A stretch of DNA of 64,000 nucleotides from assembly GCF_026625785.1 (NCBI RefSeq), contig NZ_CP113063.1, positions 3,906,001-3,970,000 on the forward strand. The letters are read 5' to 3'. The stretch comes from Gordonia sp. SL306 (GTDB lineage Bacteria; Actinomycetota; Actinomycetes; Mycobacteriales; Mycobacteriaceae). Positions 52,155 through 61,042 of this stretch are shown here, one piece after another (the first letter of the stretch is position 1; the number at the start of each line of letters is the position of its first letter). The notes under the pieces are model-generated. The model ran no database searches and had not been told where the DNA came from. It saw nothing but the letters and a program-made list of their open reading frames with translations. The position numbers were made by a program, and so were the translations under genes.

Positions 52155-53033
52155 TCAGACAGGGGCCCAGATCGGCTCGCCGCGGGTGGCCCGCAGCGAG
52201 GGGATGGACCGTCCGTCGATGTCTTTGATCCGGTAGTCGTCAGCGAGTTCGGCGGTGATGAACGTTCCACCGCTGCGACTCATGACGGCGTCGTCGGCGG
52301 CCAGTGCCGCGATCACCCGGCCGGGGTACTCGGGCGAACAGCCGTGGGCAGGCTGCGTGGCGGCCTGTGCCTCCAGTCCCTCGATGGCGGCCAGATTGCG
52401 TTGGGCGCGCTCGGTGAACGTCAGCCCCTGCCACAGCGAGATCGAGGCGACACCATGACCTTTCAGTTCGATCGCCATGTCCCGTGCCATGCGGTCGACG
52501 GCAGATTTTGCGGTGCCGAAGACCACGCCGTAGGTGTATGCCACACCGGTATAGCCGGAGATCGCGACGATGAGACCCGACTTCTGCGGGACCATGATCC
52601 GTGCCGCGTGCCACGCGCACACGAAGTTCGACCGCACCCCGACGTCCATCATCTCCCAGTTGGCGAGGGGTTTGTGCCAGAAGGGCTCCGGGTCGGTGAG
52701 GTCGTCTGGCAGGGCGAAGGCGTTGTTGACGAGGACGTCGAGGCGACCCTGCTCGCGCTCGATCCGATCGAACAGGGCCGCGACATCGTCGTCGTCGCCG
52801 TGGTCGACCTGTACGGGGATACCCTTCCCGCCGCGGCGATCGCACAGCGCCGCCGTTTCCCCGATGGTGCCGGGCAGCTCGTGCGTGTCCGGGGTCAGGG
52901 TGCGGCCGGTCACGTAGACCGTCGCGCCCTCGCCGGCAAGGGCCAGGGCGATGCCCTTGCCGATGCCGCGGCTGGCGCCGGTCACGACGGCCACCCTGCC
53001 CGACAGCGAATACGGTTCCGACGACGACGTCAC
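52155..53033 (-). CDS. SDR-family protein lacking the catalytic tyrosine
   Basis: This 292-residue SDR of the DHRS1-like group has an intact NAD(P) motif, VTGASRGIGKG, and the segment VLVNNAFALPDDL. In the active-site motif the expected Tyr (YxxxK) is Phe (VVFGTAKSAVDRM; the codon is TTC), while the Lys is kept. Catalysis by the normal route should be impaired, so it may be a hydratase, a cofactor-binding or a regulatory protein. The start is GTG 53033; the next gene upstream ends 8 bp away. Confidence 0.85.
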   Translation of the reverse strand: MTSSSEPYSLSGRVAVVTGASRGIGKGIALALAGEGATVYVTGRTLTPDTHELPGTIGETAALCDRRGGKGIPVQVDHGDDDDVAALFDRIEREQGRLDVLVNNAFALPDDLTDPEPFWHKPLANWEMMDVGVRSNFVCAWHAARIMVPQKSGLIVAISGYTGVAYTYGVVFGTAKSAVDRMARDMAIELKGHGVASISLWQGLTFTERAQRNLAAIEGLEAQAATQPAHGCSPEYPGRVIAALAADDAVMSRSGGTFITAELADDYRIKDIDGRSIPSLRATRGEPIWAPV

Positions 53034-53041
53034 GTGTGGCC

Positions 53042-53593
53042 CTACCGCTGTCCTGCGACGAGGGAGGCGCCGAAGAAGGCTTCGCTGTGATCGCCGTTGG
53101 CTTTGCCGGTGTAGTGATCACCCCGGAATTGCTCGCCCATCATGCCCTGGGACCAGTCCGCTGCGACCCCGAGATCGCGGGACCAGTCGTAGAGCATGGT
53201 GCGCGCAGCGATTCGCCACTCGCCGTCCCGTCGCGCAAGGCGATCGAGGTAGCGGCCGCCGAGTACGACGTCGTGCTCCTCGGTACCGAAATCCACCCGG
53301 TGGTAAGCCGTGACATGGGTCTCGGCCAACGCTGTGGCACCGTCGAGGGAGATCACGCTCTGGCCGAGGGCATGCTGGGTCAGCGGTACCGCAGGCGATC
53401 CGGGCACGACCCAATCCAGGTAGGCATCCAGATCCCCGGCGAAGATCCCGAAATCCATGGCGGCGTCGGACCAGAAAGATGCCCGGATCAGGTCGGCATC
53501 TCGCCGGTCCTCACCCCGAGCGACCCCCGCGATACCCGCGCGGATCTGTTCGTGATCGAGCAGTGTCTGGACATCCTTCGGCCCGAACGTCAT
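53042..53593 (-). CDS. NTF2/SnoaL-like protein, paralogue 2
   Basis: This 183-residue SnoaL_4-type NTF2-fold protein has the same framework as the 51561 gene, with GGRYLDRLARRDGEWRIAAR in the same place. The two probably arose by duplication in the operon. The acidic-pocket residues differ in several positions, so the substrates may differ. It overlaps the aldehyde dehydrogenase gene by ATGA (53590-53593). Its start is ATG 53593; the longer frame is antisense-type extension. Confidence 0.76.
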   Translation of the reverse strand: MTFGPKDVQTLLDHEQIRAGIAGVARGEDRRDADLIRASFWSDAAMDFGIFAGDLDAYLDWVVPGSPAVPLTQHALGQSVISLDGATALAETHVTAYHRVDFGTEEHDVVLGGRYLDRLARRDGEWRIAARTMLYDWSRDLGVAADWSQGMMGEQFRGDHYTGKANGDHSEAFFGASLVAGQR

Positions 53594-55029
53594 TCGCTGT
53601 CTCCCTGCGTGGGGCTGTATCCGAGGATGCCCTTGATCTCCAGGTAGTCGTCGAAGCCGAACTCGCCCCATTCGCGACCGTTGCCACTCTTCTTGTACCC
53701 GCCGAACGGTGCGCAGAAGTCGAACGCATCGTTGATGGCCACCGACCCTGCGCGGATTCGGCGGGCCACCGATCGCGCTTTGTCGAGGTCGGCGCCTGCG
53801 ACGAAACCTGCGAGTCCGTACTCGGTGTCGTTGGCGATGTCGATCGCGTGGTCGATGTCCTCGTACCCGAGGATCGTCAGCACCGGGCCGAATATCTCCT
53901 CACGGGCGATCGCCATGTCGTTCTTGACATCAGCGAACACCGTCGGCTGCACGTAGAAGCCCTTCGTGAGGCCCTCGGGCCGTCCGGGACCACCGGTCAC
54001 CAGGGTCGCGCCGTCGTCGATGCCCTGTTGGATGAGGCCCTGGATCTTGTCGAACTGCGATTCCGACACCACCGGTCCGATCGAGAAGTCACCTGCCGGA
54101 TCGCCGACGGTGACCGACGGTGCGGCGTCCTTGGCTGCTGTGATCGCTTCTTCCATGCGGGCGTTGGGCACCAGCATGCGCGAGGGGGCACTGCAGGTCT
54201 GCCCGGAGTTGAGCATCATGGTGACGACGCCCTTCGAGACATTCTCGGCGAAATCCGCATCGTCGAGGACGATGTTCGGTCCTTTGCCGCCGAGTTCCTG
54301 GGTGACCCTCTTGACACCGGCCGCGGCGTTCTTGGCGATGTCGATGCCGGCGCGGGTGGAACCGGTGAAGGAGACCATGTCGACGTCCGGATGTCCCGAC
54401 AGCGGCACCCCGACACTCGGTCCGTCGCCCTGGACCAGGTTGAAGACACCCGCCGGAACTCCTGCAGCGTCCAGGATCTCGGCAAAGACCTGACCGGTGA
54501 ACGGCGATCTCTCCGACGGCTTGAGCACCATCGTGCAGCCGGTCGCCAGTGCGGGGAAGACCTTCACGGCGATCTGGTTCATCGGCCAGTTCCACGGCGT
54601 GATCAGTGCACAGACACCGATCGGTTCCTTGACCACCAGCGATTCACCGCGCTGCTCCTCGAAGGTGAAGTTCTGCAGCGCTTCGATCGCGGTGCCGAGG
54701 TGACCCGCACCCAGGCCGACCTGGAAACCGTTGGCGAGTGCGCTGGGCGCACCCATCTCCTCGGTCAGTGCGGCGGCCAGATCGCCGCTGCGGTTCTGGT
54801 ATTCGGCGGAGATGTTCTGCAGCAGCTCGACACGCTCCTCGACGGTGCTCGTCGACCAGCCGGCGAACGCCTTCCGGGCGGCGGCCACCGCCTTGTCGAC
54901 ATCCGCCGCGGAACCCGACGCGACCGTGCCACAGACCTCTTCGGTAGCGGGGTTGATGACGTCGAAGGTCGCCGACTGTGCGGAGTCGACCCATCGGCCA
55001 CCGATGTAGAACTTACGATACTCACGCAT
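53590..55029 (-). CDS. NAD(P)-dependent aldehyde dehydrogenase
   Basis: This 479-residue aldehyde dehydrogenase has cofactor segment PWNWPM (145-150), FTGSTRAG, catalytic Glu246 (ELGGKGP) and the nucleophile Cys279 (GQTCSAPSR). It should oxidise an aldehyde to an acid, and sits 36 bp from a ThDP enzyme that would make an aldehyde by C-C cleavage. The start is ATG 55029; the frame is open slightly further upstream with MHEK but without the family N-terminus. Confidence 0.93.
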   Translation of the reverse strand: MREYRKFYIGGRWVDSAQSATFDVINPATEEVCGTVASGSAADVDKAVAAARKAFAGWSTSTVEERVELLQNISAEYQNRSGDLAAALTEEMGAPSALANGFQVGLGAGHLGTAIEALQNFTFEEQRGESLVVKEPIGVCALITPWNWPMNQIAVKVFPALATGCTMVLKPSERSPFTGQVFAEILDAAGVPAGVFNLVQGDGPSVGVPLSGHPDVDMVSFTGSTRAGIDIAKNAAAGVKRVTQELGGKGPNIVLDDADFAENVSKGVVTMMLNSGQTCSAPSRMLVPNARMEEAITAAKDAAPSVTVGDPAGDFSIGPVVSESQFDKIQGLIQQGIDDGATLVTGGPGRPEGLTKGFYVQPTVFADVKNDMAIAREEIFGPVLTILGYEDIDHAIDIANDTEYGLAGFVAGADLDKARSVARRIRAGSVAINDAFDFCAPFGGYKKSGNGREWGEFGFDDYLEIKGILGYSPTQGDSE

Positions 55030-55065
55030 GACAGCCCCAATTCTCTTTTCGTGCAACGGGAAGTG

Positions 55066-56772
55066 CTACTGCTGGCCCTCGGCGTACCACGTGCGGAACT
55101 CGTCGTAGCTCGGCATCTCCTCGGAGTTCGCCTTGGGGTCGACGGCGACGTGGATGACGCCCGGCTTGCCACTGGCGAACGCGCGCTTGATGGCCGGTGC
55201 GATGTCTTCGTCCTTCTCGACGTATTCGCCGTAGCATCCGAATCCCTCGGCGACCTTGTCGAGCCGGGTTGCCTCGCTCCAGTGGACGCCGGTCTCCCGG
55301 GAACCCTGACCGTAGGTGCGCTTGTAGACGCCCACCTCGAGTCCCCACGCGTAGTCGACGGCGACGACGCAGACGAGCGGCAGATTGAGGCGTGCCGCGG
55401 TCTCCAACTCGGAGATGTGGAACTGGAACGACGAATCACCGGTGATCAGCATCATCGGACGCTTCCCGCCGTCGGCGACGCCTGCTCCGACCGCGTACGG
55501 CAACCCGGTCCCGAGGTGCCCGAAGTTCTGATTCCACATGACGTCATGCGGTTTGGCCTGCGAATAGGTCCAGCCGAAGATGGTCGTCGCGCCGCCGTCG
55601 CGCACCATGATCCCGTCGGCCGGGAAGTCCTTCGTCGCCTCGACAATCAATCGTGCGGGATGCACGGGGCTCGCTCCCGACGGCGCGGTCTCGGCGAGCT
55701 CGGCCAACTGCGCCGCGTCGTCGGAGATCCAGCGCTTGAGTTCCGGGGTCGCTGTGCGCGGCGAATCCTTCAGGGCCTCGACGAGTTGGGGCACCACGGC
55801 ACGGAGATCGCCGACCAAGGGCACGTCGATCGGACGATTGACCCCGATCGCGGCCGGGTCCTGCTCGATCAGCAGCCAACTGCGCTCGGCCTCGCCGTCG
55901 ACCCAGTGCCTGCCCTTGCCGAAGTGCACCGGCTCGCCGAGTTCGGTGCCGATGGCAAGGCACAGATCTGATGTGACGACTGCCTCGACGGCCGCCTTGG
56001 AGAAGCCGTACGGGAAGGTGCGGTCCTCCAGTCCTTCGATATAGGACGTGCCGCCGGAGGTCTGGATCACCGGACACGCCATCAGGTCTGCGAGTTCCTT
56101 CACCGACGCGCCGGCGCGAGCCGTGTGGACGCCGTGGCCGATGAGCAGGATGGGCTGCTTGGCAGCACCGATCAGGCGTGCGGCCTCGTCGACCTTGTCC
56201 TGGCCTGCGGTCTGTCCGACGAGCCGATATTTGCTGGGAGGCAAGGCAGGCGGCACATCCAGTTCTTCCTGGATCACGTGTGAGGGGTACTCGATGTAGA
56301 CCGGACCCGGTGTCCCCGACAGCGCCTTGCGCAGACCTTCCCTTATGATCTCGTCGGTCTGATCGGCGTATTCGATACTGGCGCTGTACTTCACGGCCGG
56401 CTCGATGAGCCCGGACTGCTGGACGAACTGAATCCGTCCGCGGCGAACCCGCTGTTCGGTGATCCGAGCCCGCTGCCCACCGAGGAAGATGACGGGTGAG
56501 TTCTCGACCTTGGCGCACATGACGGCGCCGGCCATGTTCGCGATGCCCGGTCCCAGTGTGCCGATGCAGACCGCGGCTTTGCCGGTCATCCGGGACACCG
56601 CCTCGGCCATGAAACCCGCCGTCTCCTCATGGTGCGGGGCGACCACATTCCAGCCCCGCTCCTCGGCTGTGTGGAACAGGTGGACGAAATTGGGGTCCGG
56701 GATGCCGAACATCGTGTTGATGCCCTCGGCCTCGAAGAGGTCGAGAATTCGTTCATAGACCTTGACTGACAC
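55066..56772 (-). CDS. ThDP-dependent lyase/synthase (acetolactate synthase family)
   Basis: This 568-residue ThDP enzyme has the three usual domains. The cofactor Glu is in HHEETAGFMAEA (about residue 49-50). The metal motif is unusual: GDSSFQFHI (445-453) replaces GDG, and VDYAWG (472-477) replaces the usual NN, with Asp473 at the conserved Asn place. Related enzymes cleave or form C-C bonds next to a carbonyl (acetolactate synthase, benzaldehyde lyase, cyclohexane-1,2-dione hydrolase, oxalyl-CoA decarboxylase). With the adjacent aldehyde dehydrogenase, cleavage of a cyclic alpha-dione or ketol to an oxoacid is plausible. It overlaps the SDR upstream by 20 bp. Confidence 0.85.
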   Translation of the reverse strand: MSVKVYERILDLFEAEGINTMFGIPDPNFVHLFHTAEERGWNVVAPHHEETAGFMAEAVSRMTGKAAVCIGTLGPGIANMAGAVMCAKVENSPVIFLGGQRARITEQRVRRGRIQFVQQSGLIEPAVKYSASIEYADQTDEIIREGLRKALSGTPGPVYIEYPSHVIQEELDVPPALPPSKYRLVGQTAGQDKVDEAARLIGAAKQPILLIGHGVHTARAGASVKELADLMACPVIQTSGGTSYIEGLEDRTFPYGFSKAAVEAVVTSDLCLAIGTELGEPVHFGKGRHWVDGEAERSWLLIEQDPAAIGVNRPIDVPLVGDLRAVVPQLVEALKDSPRTATPELKRWISDDAAQLAELAETAPSGASPVHPARLIVEATKDFPADGIMVRDGGATTIFGWTYSQAKPHDVMWNQNFGHLGTGLPYAVGAGVADGGKRPMMLITGDSSFQFHISELETAARLNLPLVCVVAVDYAWGLEVGVYKRTYGQGSRETGVHWSEATRLDKVAEGFGCYGEYVEKDEDIAPAIKRAFASGKPGVIHVAVDPKANSEEMPSYDEFRTWYAEGQQ

Positions 56773-57688
56773 GCGCGCTGCCCTCCGTCGCTAGTGCGAA
56801 ACTCTTCGTGATGTGGTCGACATGGCCTGACGGGACTACCGGCAGGAGCCACGAATTGGTGGTGTCGCGGATTTCGTCGATGCGCTCGCCGACGTCGTCG
56901 ACGGACCACGAGGACTGGTACACGCCCTCGGTCTCGGCGATATAGGCGCGGGCCACCCGTCCGGCTATCGACACCAGCATCTCGCCGGTGATCGAACAGG
57001 ATTCGTGGGCGAGCCACCCCACCGCGGGTGCGATCAGCTCCGGCCCCATCGGCGGGTAGGCGGAGGTGTCGAGTCCTTCGGCCAGCCGCGTCAGGGCGGC
57101 CGGGACGATGACATTCGACAGCACCCCGTGTTCGTGGCCCTCCAGCGCCGCGACATTGGAGAGGCCGATGATCCCGGCCTTGGCCGCGCCGTAGTTGGCG
57201 ACGCTCTTGTTGCCGTAGATGCCGCCGATCGACGATGTCAGCACCACGCGGCCGTAACCGGCTTCGCACATCAGTGGGAACGCCGGTCGCACCACATGGA
57301 AGGCACCACGAAGGTGGACATCGAGGACGGCATCGAAATCCTCGTAGGTCATCTCCGACAACGACGCATAGCGATTGTTGCCTGCGTTGTGCACGAGAAT
57401 GTCGATCCGGCCGAAACCCTCCACCGCCGAATCGATGATGGCGCGTCCGCCGTCGGCGGTGGCCACCGACTCGGTGCACGCGATGGCCTCGCCGCCCATG
57501 TCCCGGATCTCCCGGACCACGCCGGCCGCGGGACCGGAGTCGGTGTCCTCACCGCTGATGCTGCTGCCGGGATCGTTGACGACGACCTTGGCGCCACGGG
57601 ATGCCAGCAGGAGGGCATAGGCCCGCCCGAGGCCACGTCCGGCACCGGTGATCACCGCGACCCGGTTGTCGAATCGGAGCTCAGACAT
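56753..57688 (-). CDS. SDR, MFE-2-like 3-hydroxyacyl-CoA/alcohol dehydrogenase
   Basis: This 311-residue SDR begins VITGAGRGLGRAYALLLASRG and continues with VVVNDPG, the pattern of the dehydrogenase part of peroxisomal MFE-2 (17-beta-HSD4). The YGAAK motif and the catalytic Ser (TSSIGG) are intact. A C-terminal tail of ~60 residues follows the fold. It may act on a 3-hydroxyacyl-CoA or on a secondary alcohol. It overlaps the ThDP gene by 20 bp. Confidence 0.88.
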   Translation of the reverse strand: MSELRFDNRVAVITGAGRGLGRAYALLLASRGAKVVVNDPGSSISGEDTDSGPAAGVVREIRDMGGEAIACTESVATADGGRAIIDSAVEGFGRIDILVHNAGNNRYASLSEMTYEDFDAVLDVHLRGAFHVVRPAFPLMCEAGYGRVVLTSSIGGIYGNKSVANYGAAKAGIIGLSNVAALEGHEHGVLSNVIVPAALTRLAEGLDTSAYPPMGPELIAPAVGWLAHESCSITGEMLVSIAGRVARAYIAETEGVYQSSWSVDDVGERIDEIRDTTNSWLLPVVPSGHVDHITKSFALATEGSARVSQGL

Positions 57689-57727
57689 CGAAGGCTCCGC
57701 ACTGACGGTGCGTTTGACAATCGCGTA

Positions 57728-59563
57728 TCACTTCTCCAGCACCAGGCCTTCCAGCTCGCCGGTGTCGCGCCACGCCTGCAGCCGATCACTGAGCTCGTAG
57801 AAGCCGCCCCAGAACGGATCACCCAGGAACGACCGTCCGTTCGGCTCACCCTCGCTGTTGTAATAGCCGGGGGTGCACTCCATGGTGAAGGTGCTGTTGT
57901 CCACGGAGAATTCGCGGATGGTCTGCACCCAGCCCTCCTCGGCCTCCGGGGTGGGCTCGACGTAGGTGGCGTCGCGGCGCAGGGCCTCTCCGATGATGTA
58001 GGAGATGTGATCGGCCTGCTGCTCGAACATCAGCGTGGTGGATGCGGTGACACCGCCTTGTACGAACCCGGTGGCGAAATGGTTGGGGAATCCGTGCGCC
58101 ATCACTCCGTGCAGAGTGCGGAAGCCCTTGCCCCAATGGTCATACAGTGACACCCCGTCGCGGCCCGCGAACGGTTTGATGTCGAACTGCCGATCCAGGG
58201 CAGTGGTGATCTCGAAGCCGCTGGCGAACACGATGCAATCGACCTCGTACTCGACACCGTTGGCGACAACCCCCTTCTCCGTGATCCGCTCGACCCCCTT
58301 GGTCTCCGAGACGTCGACGAGGGTGACGTTCGGACGATTGAACGTCGGCAGGTACTCGTCGTTGAAGACGGGCCGCTTGCACATGTTTCGGTAGTAGGGC
58401 TTCAGCTTCTCCGCCGTCTCCGGGTCCTCGACGATCTGCTCGACGCGCTGACGAAGCCGCTCCATCGCGCGGTAGTCCTCGATCTCCTTGAGTTCCATGA
58501 ACTTCGCCGGATCGGCCAGTGCGGCCCAGCCCTCGTAGTTCTCGGTCGCGTTGAGCTTTGCCGCCATGTTGCGTGCGACCTCGGTCCAGCCATCGCAGAT
58601 GAGGTCGGGTTCACCCGGGTTGTAGAACGCGAACGCCGCATTGTGGAAGTTCCGCTGCCGCGCGGCCCGCCACCCCGGTTCCAGGGTCTGTACCCATTCC
58701 GGGTCGGTGGGGTAGTTTGCCCGCTCGAAGATGTAGGAAGGCGTGCGCTGGAAGACGGTGAGATGCTCGGCTCCGCGCGCGAGATGCGGGATGGCCTGTA
58801 CACCACTGGAACCCGTGCCGATGACGGCGATGCGCTTGTCGCCGATCTTGTCCAGGCCACCGTGCAGATCGCCGCCGGTGTAGTCGTAATCCCAGCGGGC
58901 GGTGTGGAAGGTGTGGCCCTTGAAGTCCTTGATACCGGGGATGCCGGGCAGCTTCGGCCGGTTGTAGGGGCCCTGGCACATGATCACGAAGCGGGCGCGG
59001 ATCGCATCACCGCGATTGGACGTGATCTGCCACCGGCTGATCTCGCCATCCCACTCCAGTGACTTCACCAGGGTGTGGAACAGCGCATGGTCGTACAGGC
59101 CGAAATGCTCCCCGATGCGCTGAGCGTGATCGAAGCACTCGTCACCCTTGGAGAACTTCTCCTTCGGCATGAAGCCGGTCTCTTCGAGCAGGGGCAGGTA
59201 ACAGTAGGCGTCCGAGTCGATCTGGATGCCCGGGTAGCGGTTCCAGTACCAGACGCCACCGAAATCCCCGCCGAGCTCGATGATCTTGAAGTCGGAGACG
59301 CCCGCCTGTTGGAGCCGTTGTGCGGTGATGAGACCGCAGAATCCGCCTCCGAGAATCACCACGTCGATCTCGTCGGTGATCGGCTGACGCGGTACCACCG
59401 GGAGATGCGGGTCGCCCTCGTAGAACTCTGCGAAGTCGTCCTCGGCCTCGAGGTACTGAGCCTGACCATCGGAGCGGAGTCGCTTGTCACGCTCGTGGAG
59501 GTATTTCTCATGGAGAGCGGCGATGTCGACGTCGGGTGTCTGCGTGGGTTCGCAGTTCTGCAT
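57728..59563 (-). CDS. Baeyer-Villiger monooxygenase (FAD/NADPH)
   Basis: This 611-residue flavin monooxygenase has GGGFCG (72-77) for FAD, GTGSSG (249-254) for NADPH and the BVMO fingerprint FKGHTFHTARW (214-224). It thus belongs to type I Baeyer-Villiger enzymes, which insert oxygen next to a ketone. The ~65-residue N-terminal extension before the FAD motif is a feature of several steroid- and terpenoid-acting members. It should turn a (cyclic) ketone into an ester or lactone. It follows the Rieske oxygenase with a 66-bp gap. Confidence 0.93.
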   Translation of the reverse strand: MQNCEPTQTPDVDIAALHEKYLHERDKRLRSDGQAQYLEAEDDFAEFYEGDPHLPVVPRQPITDEIDVVILGGGFCGLITAQRLQQAGVSDFKIIELGGDFGGVWYWNRYPGIQIDSDAYCYLPLLEETGFMPKEKFSKGDECFDHAQRIGEHFGLYDHALFHTLVKSLEWDGEISRWQITSNRGDAIRARFVIMCQGPYNRPKLPGIPGIKDFKGHTFHTARWDYDYTGGDLHGGLDKIGDKRIAVIGTGSSGVQAIPHLARGAEHLTVFQRTPSYIFERANYPTDPEWVQTLEPGWRAARQRNFHNAAFAFYNPGEPDLICDGWTEVARNMAAKLNATENYEGWAALADPAKFMELKEIEDYRAMERLRQRVEQIVEDPETAEKLKPYYRNMCKRPVFNDEYLPTFNRPNVTLVDVSETKGVERITEKGVVANGVEYEVDCIVFASGFEITTALDRQFDIKPFAGRDGVSLYDHWGKGFRTLHGVMAHGFPNHFATGFVQGGVTASTTLMFEQQADHISYIIGEALRRDATYVEPTPEAEEGWVQTIREFSVDNSTFTMECTPGYYNSEGEPNGRSFLGDPFWGGFYELSDRLQAWRDTGELEGLVLEK

Positions 59564-59629
59564 GATGATTCCTTGCTTCGGTACTGCTGGTGAGGGGACG
59601 GAGTGATCAGGGGTTGGAGACGATGGGCC

Positions 59630-61015
59630 TCAGGCCAGGTCTTCGGGGGCGCCGGTGCCCATGTACCTGGCCAGGTTGTGATGCAGGTTGACGATGCTGC
59701 GCTCCCGGTACGGATTGGGCTTGGCGCCCGAGAAGCCTTGTGACTTAACACCCTTCTGGACCGCGGCCATGTTGGAGAAGTCCTGGGGCAGCACGGTGCG
59801 CCAGCCCGGGTCGTCCTCCGGGGTGAACTCCCATTCGGTCTCCGGCTCTTCGCCTTCGGGGAACAGTTCGAAGACAGCAGCCTCGAAGTAGCACTTGTCG
59901 GGATCGTCGCCGTACGGTCGGGCGCTGTAGCAGAGCATGTTGTTGAGCGCGTGGCCGATCTGGAAATTGGGGAAAATCTGCCAGGCCGTCCCGCTCTTGG
60001 AGACGGTTTCGTTGTCGACGGTCGGCCAGATCACGCCCCGTTCGGCGTCGTCGCGCCGTGCCGACGTCAGCCAATGTGCGAGCACTTCGTTGGCCGGTGT
60101 CCCTTCGGGCAGTTCATCGATCAGCCGCTGAGCCGCGTCCACCAGGGTGCGGGTGGTGTTGGTGTTCGCGTTCTCCCACGTGAAGTTCTGTAGATCGATG
60201 GTCGAGATCCGGGCATCGGGGCCGTCGGCGACGCGTAGCTTGGCCTGGTTGTCCTCCATGCCCTTCGGCGCGTCGTACCCGATGTTGCTGTGCTTGCCCT
60301 GCGCGCGGGACCAGCCGAGGAACGTGCCATAGGCGCGGAACTCGGGGTGTGTGTAGGGAACGTGGTAGGTCTCCATGAAGGCTTCGAGTGCGATCTTCCA
60401 GTTGCAGTCGAATACCAGCCACTTGCGCCAGCGGTACCGCATGTTCTCGAGCTGGAACGGATCGAGCAGACTCGCCGCGGGCTCCAGGTAATCGCGCAAC
60501 GGCTCGCAGTCCGGATCCATGTTGATCCAGATCCAGCCGCCCCAGGTGTCCACCTGCACGTTGCGCAGGTGGGTCTTCTCCTCGGTCAGACCCGTCGGCC
60601 AGTCCTCCCGTTCGGCCGCCCAGGTGTTGCGGCCTTCGAGATCGTAGGTCCAGCCGTGGAAGCCGCAGACAAACGTGCGGCACTTGCCCTTTGCCTCTCG
60701 TTTGCCCTCGGGGGTGTCCACCAGGCGGCGTCCACGGTGTGAGCAGACGTTGTGATAGGCGCTGATCGTATCGGGGGAGGAGCGGGCGATGATGAACGAG
60801 TCCTCCATGATCTCGTAGGTGAGAAAGTCGCCCACCTTCGGGATCTCCTCGACCCGGCCGACCTGCTGCCAGACCTTGTTCCACAGTTTGTCCCGCTCGG
60901 CGCGGAGATAATCTTTCGAGATGTAGGCTTCGACACCGATCTCCAGAGGAGTCGTCGGCGGCTCGCCGTTGGACTGTCGGGCCGCTTCCTGGATGTCGTC
61001 GATTGTGTCAGTCAT
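59630..61015 (-). CDS. Rieske non-heme iron oxygenase, alpha subunit
   Basis: This 461-residue oxygenase has the Rieske [2Fe-2S] motif CSHRGRRL (Cys91, His93) and CGFHGWTY (Cys117, His120), and the mononuclear iron site METYHVPYTH (His218, His223). The residue bridging the two centres is Glu215 where many family members have Asp, as in CntA. It should hydroxylate or demethylate its substrate. No ferredoxin or reductase gene is nearby, so electrons must come from elsewhere. It is the third gene of the minus-strand unit, after the propeller and SDR genes. Confidence 0.92.
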   Translation of the reverse strand: MTDTIDDIQEAARQSNGEPPTTPLEIGVEAYISKDYLRAERDKLWNKVWQQVGRVEEIPKVGDFLTYEIMEDSFIIARSSPDTISAYHNVCSHRGRRLVDTPEGKREAKGKCRTFVCGFHGWTYDLEGRNTWAAEREDWPTGLTEEKTHLRNVQVDTWGGWIWINMDPDCEPLRDYLEPAASLLDPFQLENMRYRWRKWLVFDCNWKIALEAFMETYHVPYTHPEFRAYGTFLGWSRAQGKHSNIGYDAPKGMEDNQAKLRVADGPDARISTIDLQNFTWENANTNTTRTLVDAAQRLIDELPEGTPANEVLAHWLTSARRDDAERGVIWPTVDNETVSKSGTAWQIFPNFQIGHALNNMLCYSARPYGDDPDKCYFEAAVFELFPEGEEPETEWEFTPEDDPGWRTVLPQDFSNMAAVQKGVKSQGFSGAKPNPYRERSIVNLHHNLARYMGTGAPEDLA

Positions 61016-61042
61016 GACGTTCTCCCGGTGAAAATTGTTGGT

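Noticed and set aside
53479-55971. An 830-codon open frame on the plus strand
   Set aside because: It is antisense to the aldehyde dehydrogenase and ThDP genes, with Asp/Arg/Gly-rich composition and no domain; a shadow caused by high GC.
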